The notes under the pieces: model-generated | What the model saw: only the letters and a program-made list of their open reading frames with translations | What the model was told of the DNA's origin: nothing | Database searches by the model: none | Translations under genes and position numbers: made by a program | In this document: one piece after another, positions 44,088 through 52,787 of the stretch | How positions within the stretch are numbered: the stretch's first letter is position 1 | Layout: each line of letters begins with the position of its first letter | Source of the DNA: JAJDTQ01 sp963422385 | GTDB lineage: Bacteria > Desulfobacterota > Binatia > UBA9968 > JAJDTQ01 | Direction: 5' to 3' | Length of the DNA stretch: 64,000 nucleotides | NCBI GenBank assembly: GCA_963422385.1 | Contig: OY729432.1 | Span: 1,240,001-1,304,000, forward strand

Positions 44088-44582
44088 TCACGCGCCGCCT
44101 TCCGTGCCGCCGTCCTTGTAAATCTGTTGAGCCAGGTAGTTCTCCCGGCCTACCTGCTGCATCAGGTTGAGCTGCGCCTCGATCCAGTCCACGTGACCCT
44201 CCTCGTCTGCCAGAATCTGCTCCAGGAGCTCGCGGCTCACGTGGTCTCCCGCTTCATGGCATGTCGCGATAACGGCGTGCAGCACCTTGATGGCGGCCTC
44301 TTCCAGCCCGAGATCGTTCTCCAACTGTTCCTTGACGGCCTTGCCCACCGTTATCTTGTCATAACCGGCAACGTTGGGGACGCCGTCCAGCAGCAGGATG
44401 CGGTTGATGATCCGGTCCGCGTGCTGCATCTCCTCGATGGATTCCCTGAAGAGGGCGTCATCCAGGACCTGATACCCCCAATTGCGGCACATCCGCGAAT
44501 GCATGAAGTATTGATTGATCCCGGTCAGCTCTTTCCGCAGCACGTCGTTGATCGCCTTGAGCACCCTCGGATCGCCTTTCAT
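44088..44582 (-). CDS. bfr: bacterioferritin
   Basis: 164 residues, four-helix ferritin. LRKELTGINQYFMHSRM supplies the first Glu and the possible haem Met, SIEEMQHADRIINRIL the E-x-x-H pair, and QILADEEGHVDWIEAQL the second E-x-x-H, so the ferroxidase centre is complete. It stores iron as ferric mineral. Upstream of the repressor gene on the same strand (34 bases), consistent with joint iron control. Confidence 0.92.
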   Translation of the reverse strand: MKGDPRVLKAINDVLRKELTGINQYFMHSRMCRNWGYQVLDDALFRESIEEMQHADRIINRILLLDGVPNVAGYDKITVGKAVKEQLENDLGLEEAAIKVLHAVIATCHEAGDHVSRELLEQILADEEGHVDWIEAQLNLMQQVGRENYLAQQIYKDGGTEGGA

Positions 44583-44686
44583 GTCACTTCCTCCTCCGTC
44601 AATGGGCTCCCTTTCCCCGACCGAAGAGCTCCGGGACCAGGATCATAGTCGAATATCGCCGGGCTTGAAAGGCGAAACCTACGCCG

Positions 44687-44714
44687 CTCGCTACGATTCG
44701 CTTACTCGGACAGG
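44687..44714 (-). repeat. dispersed short repeat, copy A
   Basis: On the reverse strand CCTGTCCGAGTAAGCGAATC plus GTAGCGAG, starting four bases after the stop codon of the iron-binding protein gene. Nearly identical to 49738-49765 and similar to 53600-53623. Confidence 0.75.
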
Positions 44715-44717
44715 ACA

Positions 44718-45758
44718 CTAGGGAATGCCTACACGGTCGAAGATCCTGAGCGCCGTCGCCCGGTTCCGGGCGATCTTGACCATGTCGATGGTGTCCGCCT
44801 TGAACTTGCCCCAGGACTCCACGATGCCGGACCAGGGCACGCCGGGCTTCACGGGATACTCGAAGTTCTGCTCGGCGTACATCTTCTGTGCGAGGTCATC
44901 GCTCAGGAACTCAAGCAGCTTGACCGCGTTGTCCTTCCGCCCCGAGTGCCTGGTGACGCCGGCGCCGCTGATGTTCATGTGGGCACCGCGGTCCTTCTGG
45001 TTGGGGAAGAACACGTTGACGGCCTCCGCCCAGGCGATCTGCTTCTTGTTGGTGAGCATCTTGCCCATGTAGTAGGAGTTTCCGAGGGAGATGTCGCATT
45101 CGCCCGCGAAGATGGCCTTGACCTGGGCTCGGTCGTTGCCCTGAGGCTTGCGCGCCAGGTTGGCATTGAGGCCCTTGGCCCACGCCTCGGCCTTTTTCTC
45201 GCCGTGATGAGCCACCAGCGAAGCAAGCAGCGCCACGTTGTAGACGTGTTGCGACGAGCGGATACAGATGCGGCCCTTCCACTTGGGAGTGGCGAGGTCC
45301 TCGTAGGTCGAAAGCTCGCCCGCCTTCACCCTTTCCCTGGAGGCGTAGACGATGCGGGCGCGCCTGGTGAGCCCGAACCACAGACCCGAGGGGTCCCGGT
45401 CATGCGCCGGAACGTTGGCGGTGAGCTTCCCGCTCTTCACCGGTTGCAGCACCCCGGCTTCCACGGCGTCGTTGATCCGGCCGATGTCCACGGTCAGGAC
45501 CACGTCGGCGGGGCTGTTCCTGCCTTCCTTCCGCAGGCGCGTGATCATCCCCTTGGGCGCGAACACCACGTTGGTCCTGATCCCGGTCTGCTGGGTGAAG
45601 GCGTTCAGCATAGGCTTGATGAGGAACGGCTGCCGGTACGAGTAGATATTGACTTCCCCGTCCGCCAAGGCGTTTGCCGCAATGCCCACGGACAGGGCAG
45701 CGGCCGCCACCACGGACACGACAAAACTGCTCCCCGACATTCTTGCAGTCATTGTCAT
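44718..45758 (-). CDS. ferric-iron ABC transporter substrate-binding protein
   Basis: 346 residues from the ATG at 45758. Signal peptide SFVVSVVAAAALSVGIAANA; then VNIYSYRQPFLIKPMLNAFT and VVFAPKGMITRLRKEGRNSP, as in the FbpA/FutA/AfuA family. The late region LGNSYYMGKML carries the paired tyrosines that bind Fe(III). No permease or ATPase gene follows. The start lies in a 30-base tandem duplication, giving a second equal start at 45788. A DtxR-like palindrome is 88 bases upstream. Confidence 0.87.
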   Translation of the reverse strand: MTMTARMSGSSFVVSVVAAAALSVGIAANALADGEVNIYSYRQPFLIKPMLNAFTQQTGIRTNVVFAPKGMITRLRKEGRNSPADVVLTVDIGRINDAVEAGVLQPVKSGKLTANVPAHDRDPSGLWFGLTRRARIVYASRERVKAGELSTYEDLATPKWKGRICIRSSQHVYNVALLASLVAHHGEKKAEAWAKGLNANLARKPQGNDRAQVKAIFAGECDISLGNSYYMGKMLTNKKQIAWAEAVNVFFPNQKDRGAHMNISGAGVTRHSGRKDNAVKLLEFLSDDLAQKMYAEQNFEYPVKPGVPWSGIVESWGKFKADTIDMVKIARNRATALRIFDRVGIP

Positions 45759-45799
45759 GCTCCCCCTTGTTCTTGCAGTCATTGTCATGCTCCCCCTTG
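45740..45799 (-). repeat. 30-base tandem duplication over the iron-binding-protein start
   Basis: Two perfect 30-base copies (45740-45769, 45770-45799). On the reverse strand each reads CAAGGGGGAGCATGACAATG followed by ACTGCAAGAA, so each has a ribosome site and an in-frame ATG. Confidence 0.9.
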
Positions 45800-46137
45800 G
45801 AGGGTTACTTCGGCTACATACTTCATTGATCACGGTAATGCAATACCTAAAGTTAGGCTAACACAATTTTTTTCTTTTGCCCGCAAACAGGATGCCGGCT
45901 GATCAAGGGGCCCTGTACGCCGGCCAGCCTTGTATTCGCGGCCATGACCTTCTAATGTCACGGGACTGGTGTTGTGTCTCACAAGCAGGGTTAAGAAGAT
46001 GCTCGGGATTTTTTGTTGCCGGCAAGGCGACGAGCACTGGCCAGTACCACGGGCGGAGGAGCAACGCAGCCGACGACAAAAAGACCGGCGGATTTGTAAA
46101 CCTGCTTGTGAGACGCAACACCGGGATCGGTGAATTC
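45759..46137. other. divergent control region between the iron-binding protein and the CydDC-like exporter
   Basis: 379 bases. It contains the outer copy of the 30-base duplication, a DtxR-like palindrome and an AT-rich tract (45862-45880). A forward frame stays open from 45877 into the exporter gene, but its residues do not look like a transporter N-terminus. No other gene was seen. Confidence 0.5.
45846..45857. promoter_or_regulatory. DtxR/IdeR-like iron box
   Basis: CCTAA-AG-TTAGG is a perfect palindrome inside TACCTAAAGTTAGGCTAACA, which resembles the DtxR/IdeR consensus TTAGGTTAGGCTAACCTAA. It lies upstream of the iron-binding protein gene, and a DtxR-family gene sits at 43379-44053. 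Confidence 0.55.
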
Positions 46138-49100
46138 ATGTACCTGGACCGACGACTGCTGACCCACACCCGCGGGGTGCGCGTGCGCATTGCCGCGGCC
46201 GCCGTTCTCGGCCTGTGCGCGGTGGCCGCCGGCATCTCGCGCCTGGCGTTTTCCGGGCTGATCATCGCCGGGGTCCTCACCGGCGCCGCTTTCTCGTCGC
46301 TTGTCCCCTACCTGGCGGCCGTCGCCGGCTTCATCGCGCTACGCGCGCTGTTCCAGTATCTGCGGGATATGGTGAGTCAGGAGACCGCCGCCCGGGTGAA
46401 GGAAGGGCTGCACGACAAGCTATACCGGCACGCCCTCGACCTGGGTCCCGGGCACTTCAACCAGGAGCGAACGGGTGACGTGCTGGTCTCGCTGGGCGAG
46501 GGGGTGGAGCGGCTCCAGGTCTTCTACGGCCAGTTCCTGCCGCAGATGGTGGTGGCCGGGGTGGCGCCGGTGCTGATCTTCTTCCTGATGGCGTCCTTCG
46601 ACCTAGTCATCGGGCTCATCTTCGTGGTCTTCGCCCTGCTGACGCTGGCGGCGACGCCGCTGTTCCTGCTCTTCACCGAAGAGAGCAGCCGGCGCCGGCG
46701 CACCTCCTACGGCGCCTTCGGCGCCGATTTCCTCGACGGTATCCAGGGCATCGCCACCCTCAAGATCTTCGGCCGGAGCCGCAGCCAGGGGGAGCGCCTC
46801 GCGGACCGGGCGCGCCATCTCTACCGCACCACCATGGGCGTCCTGGCGGTCAACATGGTCTCCGTCGGCGTCACTACCTTCGGCATCCTCGGCGGCACCG
46901 CCTGCGCCCTGGGCTGGGGCGCCCTCCAGGTCAGCGCCGGCGACCTGGAGGTGCGCTCGCTGATCGTGATCCTGATCATGGGCGCGGAGATCTTCCGTCC
47001 CATGCGGGAGCTGATGATCCTGTACCACCAGGGCATCAATGCCATGGCTGCGGCCGAGGGCATCTTCGAGCTGCTGGAGGCACCGGTGATGGTGCGGGAG
47101 CCGGCGGCGGCCGAGGCAGCGGCCGGGACCTCCTTCGAGCCCGCCGTCCGTTTCGAGGACGTGAGCTTCGCATACCAGGAGGGCAGCCGCCCGGCCCTCC
47201 GGGACGTTTTCCTCGAGCTTCGCGCGGGCGAGAAGCTCGGCGTCGTGGGCCCCAGCGGCGCCGGCAAGTCCACGCTGGTCTCGCTGATGCTGCGCTTCGC
47301 CGACCCCCGGCAGGGTCGCGTCTTGCTGGGCGGCCAGGACATCCGCGCCATCCCCCTGCACGTCCTGCGCCGGCACGTCGCCGTGGTGGCCCAGGACATG
47401 TACCTCTTCTACGGCACCATCGCCGACAACCTGCGCATGGCCAAACCCGAGGCCACCCCGGAGGAGATCGCGGCGGCGGCCCGGGCGGCCAACATCCACG
47501 AGTTCATCGCCGGGCTGCCCGAAGGGTACGACACCGTGGTGGGCGAGCGCGGCGTGCGCCTCTCGGGCGGCGAGCGCCAGCGCATCGCCATCGCCCGGGC
47601 CATTCTCAAGGACGCCCCGATCCTGGTGCTGGACGAGGCGCTGTCGAGCGTGGACGCCCGGAGCGAGGCGGTGATCAACCAGGCGCTGCGCAAGCTCATG
47701 GAGGGGCGCACCACCCTGATCATCGCGCACCGGCTGTCGAGCGTCATCCACGCGGACCGCATCCTGGTGCTGGAACGGGGTCAGGTGGTGGAAACCGGCG
47801 GCCACGGCGCGCTGCTGGAGAGCGGCGGCACCTACGCCCGGCTCATGGCCGCCCAGGCCCAGGCCGGCGACGCCGAGGCGATGGCGGAGCGCGCGGCCCC
47901 GGCCGCGGCGGCCGAGCCCGAGGAAGCCGCCGAGACGCCCGCCACGCGAACCGCACGCGCGCGGGCGCCACTGGCCGCCCTCACGGTGCTGCGGCGGCTG
48001 GCGGAACTGGTACGGCCCTTCCGCCGGAAGCTCGCGGTATCGTTCTCCGCCGGGGTGCTCTTTCAGGCTTCGGTGGTGGGCGTCGGCGCGGCCGGCGCGC
48101 TCCTGGTGAGCCAGTTGATACGCGGCGAAGACATCGCGTTCCACCTGCTCCTGCTGGGTTCCATGGTGGGGCTGGCTTCCGTGCTTTCCTGGGCCGATTG
48201 CTGGCTGCCCCACGACCTCGCCTACCAGCTCCTGGCGGAGATGCGCATCGACTTCTACGACACACTGGACCCGCTGGCGCCGGCCTATCTGACCCGCCGC
48301 CGCTCCGGCGATCTCGTGAGCATCGCCGGCGCCGACGTGGAGACGGTGGAGCTCTTCTTCGCCCATACCATCACCCCGGCCTTCATCGCCGTAGTGGTTC
48401 CCGCCGGGATCCTGACGGTGCTGGGCCTGGTGGGCTGGCCGCTGATGCTGGCCCTGGCCCCCTTTCTGGTGCTGCTGGCGCTGTCGCCGTTCCTGGCGCA
48501 GAAGCGTTCGGACCGGCTGGGCGGAGCGGTACGCCGGGAGCTTGGGCACCTGAACGCCCACCTGGTGGACAGCATCCAGGGCATGCGCGAGGTGGTCTCC
48601 TTCGGCCACGAGAAGCGCCAGGTCGCCGCGGTGTTGGCCAACAGCCTGCGGCTCGCCAAGGCCCAGCTCGCGTTCCACAAGGACCAAGCCTTTCAGGCCA
48701 GCTTCAACGAGGCAGTGACCGGCATCGGCGCCCTGGCGGTGCTGAGCACGGGGGTCTGGCTCGTGAGCCAGCTCGAGATGGACCGGGCGCTGCTGCCGCT
48801 GGCCAGCGTGCTGGCGCTCCTGGCCTTCGGGCCGGTGACCGACGTCGCCCGCACGGTCAAGGAGCTGATGGAGACGCTGGAGTCGGGCCGCCGGGTGTTC
48901 GCGGTCAAGGACGAGCCCGTGCCGGTGCGGGACGGCGCCGGGGTGCCGGCGCTCGTCGGCAACGGCCACACCCCGCCGGCCATCCGCTTCGACCACGTGA
49001 ACTTCGGCTACGACGCCGGCAACGGCTTGGCGCTGCGGGACGTGTGCCTCGACGTGGAGCCGGGCCAGACCGTGGCGCTGGTGGGTCCCTCGGGCGCCGG

Positions 49101-49761
49101 CAAGACCACCTGCGCTCACTTGCTGCTGCGTTTCTGGGACCCCGCCAACGGCGCGGTAACGCTGGCCGGCCGGGACCTGCGGGAGTTCACCCTGGACCAC
49201 CTCCGGGCCCAGGTCTCGCTGGTGTCCCAGGACACCTATCTGTTCAACACCACGCTGCGCGACAACATCCGTCTGGGCCGGCCCGAGGCCTCCCGGGAGG
49301 AGGTGGAGGAAGCCGCCGGCCTGGCCCACATCCATCGTTTCATCAGCCGCCTGCCCTCGGGTTACGACACGATGATCGGCGAGCGCGGCGTGCGGCTTTC
49401 CGGGGGCCAGCGGCAGCGCATCGCCATCGCCCGGGCGTTGCTCAAGGACGCCCCCGTGCTGATACTCGACGAGGCCACCTCACATCTCGACGCCATCAAC
49501 GAGGAGCTGATCCACCAGGCGGTGGACCGGCTGACGCAGGGCCGCACCACGTTGGTCATCGCCCACCGGCTGTCCACCATCCGCGACGCGGACCGGATCG
49601 TCGTGCTGGATTCCGGCGACATCGCCGAGCAGGGAACCCACGACGACCTGCTCCGGGCCAACGGCCTCTATGCGGACCTGGTGATGACCCAGCTCGTCAG
49701 CGCCAACGCGCCGGCGCGGATGGCGGAGGACCAGGAGCCTGTCCGAGTGAGCGAATCGTAG
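46138..49761 (+). CDS. fused double ABC exporter, CydDC-like
   Basis: 1207 residues: membrane domain 1 (about 15-300), ATPase 1 (Walker A GPSGAGKST, LSGGERQRIAIAR, VLDEALSSVD), membrane domain 2 (about 620-900), ATPase 2 (GPSGAGKTT, LSGGQRQRIAIAR, ILDEATSHLD). Both membrane halves resemble CydD/CydC (RTGDVLVSLGEGVERLQVFY; RRSGDLVSIAGADVETVELF), which export glutathione or cysteine and are needed for cytochrome bd assembly. Normally CydD and CydC are separate genes; here they form one chain joined by an Ala/Glu-rich linker. ATG 46138 is chosen where the first membrane domain starts. Confidence 0.82.
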   Translation: MYLDRRLLTHTRGVRVRIAAAAVLGLCAVAAGISRLAFSGLIIAGVLTGAAFSSLVPYLAAVAGFIALRALFQYLRDMVSQETAARVKEGLHDKLYRHALDLGPGHFNQERTGDVLVSLGEGVERLQVFYGQFLPQMVVAGVAPVLIFFLMASFDLVIGLIFVVFALLTLAATPLFLLFTEESSRRRRTSYGAFGADFLDGIQGIATLKIFGRSRSQGERLADRARHLYRTTMGVLAVNMVSVGVTTFGILGGTACALGWGALQVSAGDLEVRSLIVILIMGAEIFRPMRELMILYHQGINAMAAAEGIFELLEAPVMVREPAAAEAAAGTSFEPAVRFEDVSFAYQEGSRPALRDVFLELRAGEKLGVVGPSGAGKSTLVSLMLRFADPRQGRVLLGGQDIRAIPLHVLRRHVAVVAQDMYLFYGTIADNLRMAKPEATPEEIAAAARAANIHEFIAGLPEGYDTVVGERGVRLSGGERQRIAIARAILKDAPILVLDEALSSVDARSEAVINQALRKLMEGRTTLIIAHRLSSVIHADRILVLERGQVVETGGHGALLESGGTYARLMAAQAQAGDAEAMAERAAPAAAAEPEEAAETPATRTARARAPLAALTVLRRLAELVRPFRRKLAVSFSAGVLFQASVVGVGAAGALLVSQLIRGEDIAFHLLLLGSMVGLASVLSWADCWLPHDLAYQLLAEMRIDFYDTLDPLAPAYLTRRRSGDLVSIAGADVETVELFFAHTITPAFIAVVVPAGILTVLGLVGWPLMLALAPFLVLLALSPFLAQKRSDRLGGAVRRELGHLNAHLVDSIQGMREVVSFGHEKRQVAAVLANSLRLAKAQLAFHKDQAFQASFNEAVTGIGALAVLSTGVWLVSQLEMDRALLPLASVLALLAFGPVTDVARTVKELMETLESGRRVFAVKDEPVPVRDGAGVPALVGNGHTPPAIRFDHVNFGYDAGNGLALRDVCLDVEPGQTVALVGPSGAGKTTCAHLLLRFWDPANGAVTLAGRDLREFTLDHLRAQVSLVSQDTYLFNTTLRDNIRLGRPEASREEVEEAAGLAHIHRFISRLPSGYDTMIGERGVRLSGGQRQRIAIARALLKDAPVLILDEATSHLDAINEELIHQAVDRLTQGRTTLVIAHRLSTIRDADRIVVLDSGDIAEQGTHDDLLRANGLYADLVMTQLVSANAPARMAEDQEPVRVSES

Positions 49762-49765
49762 CGAG
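49738..49765 (+). repeat. dispersed short repeat, copy B
   Basis: CCTGTCCGAGTGAGCGAATC plus GTAGCGAG. It encodes the last residues (EPVRVSES) and stop of the exporter gene. Differs from copy A at one position over 28. Confidence 0.75.
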
Positions 49766-49786
49766 AGGCATGGAAATGGAGGCCAT

Positions 49787-50797
49787 TTGCGGACGGTTTC
49801 AAGGAGAATACAGGAGGGGCGGAGTGTCGCGGGCATGGCCCTGGCGCTGCTGCTCGGACTGATACTGGCGCTTCCAGCCCGGCTCTCGGCGGCGCCCCTG
49901 CGGGTGGTCGCCACCGTGGCGCCGATCACCAGTATCGTGGAGAACGTCGCCGGGGATCGAGCGCAGGTGACCGGCATCGTCCCGGAAGGGGTAAACTCCC
50001 ACACTTTCCGGCCGGTTCCGTCGGACGCCAGGACCATGGCGAGGGCGGATCTCATCATCCTGAACGGCCTTGATCTGGAGATCCCCACCCTCAAGCTCGC
50101 CCGCGCCAACAAGCGGCCGGATACGCCGATCCTGCTGCTGGCCGACCTCACCGTCACCGAGCGGGACTACGTCTTCGACTTCAGCTTTCCCCGGGACCGG
50201 GGGCATCCCAACCCGCACCTGTGGCCCGATCCGGTGCACGTGATGAACTACGCGCGTCTCGTGCGCGACGCCTTGGCCGGGGCGGACCCCGAGGGGCGGA
50301 CGGTGTATCAGGCCAACACCCAGCGCTACTTGGCGAAGCTCAGGGCGCTGGACGGGGCCATTGCCGCGGCCGTGGCTACCGTGCCGCCGGGGAACCGACG
50401 GCTCCTCACCTATCACGACTCGTGGCCCTATTTCGCCAAACGCTACGGCTTCAGCGTCATCGGCGCGGTGCAGCCCTCCAGCTTCTCCGAACCGAGCCCG
50501 CGGGAAGTGGCCCGGCTCATCGATCAATTGAACCGGGCACGGGTGCCGGCGGTATTCGGCTCCGAGGTGTTTCCCAGCCCGGTCCTTCAACAGATCGCCC
50601 GGGAAGCGACGACGACATTCGTCGAGAGCCTTAGAGACGATGACCTCCCCGGGGAGTCCGGCGACCCGATCCATTCCTACACCGGCATGATGCTCATGAA
50701 CATCCGGACCATCGTCTCGGCATTGGGCGGCTCGCCCGACGCCCTGAAGACCGTGGACCCGGCGCCGGTGGCCGGCCATCACGCGCGCTACCGGTAG
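49787..50797 (+). CDS. metal ABC transporter binding protein, second system
   Basis: 336 residues from a TTG with GGAGG four bases upstream; an internal ATG at 49835 (MALALLLGLILALPARLSAA) would give just the signal peptide. Family ligands: VNSHTFRPVPSD, PNPHLWPDPVHV, LTYHDSWPYF, and FGSEVFPSP. Unlike the first ZnuA it has no His-rich loop, which favours Mn or Fe, or low-affinity Zn. Its ATPase and permease genes follow after an intervening amidohydrolase. Confidence 0.87.
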   Translation: MRTVSRRIQEGRSVAGMALALLLGLILALPARLSAAPLRVVATVAPITSIVENVAGDRAQVTGIVPEGVNSHTFRPVPSDARTMARADLIILNGLDLEIPTLKLARANKRPDTPILLLADLTVTERDYVFDFSFPRDRGHPNPHLWPDPVHVMNYARLVRDALAGADPEGRTVYQANTQRYLAKLRALDGAIAAAVATVPPGNRRLLTYHDSWPYFAKRYGFSVIGAVQPSSFSEPSPREVARLIDQLNRARVPAVFGSEVFPSPVLQQIAREATTTFVESLRDDDLPGESGDPIHSYTGMMLMNIRTIVSALGGSPDALKTVDPAPVAGHHARYR

Positions 50798-50893
50798 GCA
50801 CATCGAAGGCCGCCGGTCCGGCACGAAAATGGTACTGCCCGTCGAATAGTGGTACTGTTCTTCGCATTCGCAGCAGAGGAAAGGACGGTACCG

Positions 50894-51925
50894 ATGATCA
50901 ACGTGGACTACCCCATTATCGACGGCGACGGCCACGTGGTGGAGCCCGACAAGGAGATGGCCCGGTACCTGCCGGAACGGTTCCGGCGCATTCCGGGCAA
51001 CCGCGAGTACTCCCTGTTTCCCCAGGATTCCTGGGCCTTTGGTGTCGTCGATCCGCACAAGCAGGACGTCCCGGACGCGGCCATGTGGCTGAGCTTTCTG
51101 GACGAGGCCGGCATCAGCGCCACCGTGCTGTATCCCAGCAACGCCGCGGCCGTGGGCATGGTGCGCCGGGTGGAGTGGTCGGTGGACCTGGCGCGGGCAT
51201 ACAACGACTGGCTTCACGACAAGTTCCTGCGCCAGAGTGAGCGGCTCCTCGGGGTGGCCCTGCTGCCGGTGCACGACGTCGCCGCGTGCGTCACGGAACT
51301 GCGCCGATGCGTGGGCGAGCTCGGCTTCGTGGGCGCGGTCCTGCCGTCCATCTCCTCGCCCCTGATGGCCTACGGCAACCCGGAGTTCGACCCCATCCAT
51401 GCCACCGCCCACGAGCTCGACACCATGATCGCCGTCCACGGCGGCTTCGTGGGGGCCCACAACTTCGCCGATCCGCTGCGCACCTATCGGGAGGTCCGGG
51501 CGCTCAAGCACGTGATCCCGCTCATGAGCCATGCCACCAGCATGATCTCCCAAGGAGTGTTCGACCGCTACCCGAACCTTCGGGTGGCCTATCTGGAGGC
51601 GGGCTGCGGCTGGGTGCCGTACCTGATGGACGTGCTCGACGAACAGTTCGAGCGCAAGGGCGCCGGCGACCTCAAGCGCAAGCCCAGCGAGTACCTGATG
51701 GACCCCAACGTCTACTTCTCCTTCGAGATCGAGGAGAGGACCCTGCCCTTCTTCATCCAGCTCGTGGGAGACGAAAAGCTCGTCTGGCCGTCAGACTATC
51801 CGCACGAGCGGGCGCGGGCGGAGTTCTTCGGGGATCTGCCGGAATTCTTCGCGCGGGAGGATGTCTCGGCCGACTCCAAGCGCCGTATCCTGTCGGAGAA
51901 TCCCAAGCGATTGTACAAGATCTAG
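50894..51925 (+). CDS. amidohydrolase-2 family metal-dependent hydrolase
   Basis: 343 residues, TIM-barrel. YPIIDGDGHVVEP gives the first ligand (H in place of the usual HxH, here DGH), IAVHGGFVGAHNF the mid-barrel His, LMSHATSM the next and LVWPSDYPHERA the late Asp. Members decarboxylate or hydrolyse aromatic acids (ACMSD-like). AAAGGACGGTACCG precedes the ATG. It separates the metal-binding protein gene from its ATPase gene, 97 bases after the former and 1 base before the latter. Confidence 0.85.
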   Translation: MINVDYPIIDGDGHVVEPDKEMARYLPERFRRIPGNREYSLFPQDSWAFGVVDPHKQDVPDAAMWLSFLDEAGISATVLYPSNAAAVGMVRRVEWSVDLARAYNDWLHDKFLRQSERLLGVALLPVHDVAACVTELRRCVGELGFVGAVLPSISSPLMAYGNPEFDPIHATAHELDTMIAVHGGFVGAHNFADPLRTYREVRALKHVIPLMSHATSMISQGVFDRYPNLRVAYLEAGCGWVPYLMDVLDEQFERKGAGDLKRKPSEYLMDPNVYFSFEIEERTLPFFIQLVGDEKLVWPSDYPHERARAEFFGDLPEFFAREDVSADSKRRILSENPKRLYKI

Positions 51926-51926
51926 T

Positions 51927-52787
51927 GTGGTGTCCTCCGAAAAGCATACCGACAGGGTCCACCACGTACACGGCAGGCTTCACGGGCACCGGCATGCCGA
52001 AGGCCGCGAGTGGAGCGAGCAGGGGAGCCCCATCGTGGAGCTCACCGACGTGTCCGGCGGCTACCGGCAGACCCTCGGCATCGCCCACGTCAACCTGAAG
52101 CTCTGGCCGGCGCAGTTCCTCGCGGTGGTGGGGCCCAACGGCGGCGGCAAGACCACGCTGCTCCGCACCATCCTGGGGCACATCCGACCCAGGGAAGGCC
52201 GGGTGACGGTCCACGGCCCGTCCCTCGGAGCGGTGGGCTACGTGCCGCAACTGGAGCAGATCGACCTGAGCTTTCCCATCACGGTGGAGGAGGTGGTGCT
52301 GCTGGGGTTGTCCCGGCGCCGGCAATGGTTTCGCCGCACCAGCGCGGAAGACCGCGACCGCGCGTACGAAATCATGCAACGGCTCAACCTGCTGGATCTG
52401 CGGGACCGCCAGATCCGGGAACTTTCCGGTGGTCAACAACAAGCCGTGTTCATTGCCCGCGCCTTGCTGGGGGAGCCGGAGCTGATCCTGCTCGACGAGC
52501 CCACCTCCGGCCTGGATATCCGCTCCCGCGACGAGGTGATCCATTTCCTCCACGAGATCAACCACTCGGGCGTCGCCATCCTCATCACCAGCCACGACCT
52601 CAACTGGGTGGCCGCGCACCTGCCGTGGGTGGTGTGTCTGAACCGCCACGTCATCGCCGAAGGCGGTCCCCAGGAGGTCTTCAACACCCAGGTACTGGGG
52701 GAGACCTACAAGGGGGAGATGGTGGTCTTCCAGCATGGCGACATGATCATGGTGGGAGAACGGCCCCACTCCCCCAACGGGCGCTGA
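51927..52787 (+). CDS. metal ABC transporter ATPase with His-rich N-terminus
   Basis: 286 residues from GTG 51927, or 250 from GTG 52035, which has the better ribosome site (AGGGGAG, seven bases). The longer form begins with a His-rich segment, HTDRVHHVHGRLHGHRHAEG, unusual for an ATPase and suited to metal binding. Core motifs: GPNGGGKTT, LSGGQQQAVFIARAL, LILLDEPTSGLD, ITSHD. Its stop overlaps the permease start by one base (TGATG). Confidence 0.88.
   Translation: MVSSEKHTDRVHHVHGRLHGHRHAEGREWSEQGSPIVELTDVSGGYRQTLGIAHVNLKLWPAQFLAVVGPNGGGKTTLLRTILGHIRPREGRVTVHGPSLGAVGYVPQLEQIDLSFPITVEEVVLLGLSRRRQWFRRTSAEDRDRAYEIMQRLNLLDLRDRQIRELSGGQQQAVFIARALLGEPELILLDEPTSGLDIRSRDEVIHFLHEINHSGVAILITSHDLNWVAAHLPWVVCLNRHVIAEGGPQEVFNTQVLGETYKGEMVVFQHGDMIMVGERPHSPNGR

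Noticed and set aside
46603..49335. A 910-residue open frame on the reverse strand
   Set aside because: It lies wholly opposite the fused ABC exporter, whose motifs are unmistakable; its sequence is a Gly/His/Val-rich shadow created by high G+C coding bias.
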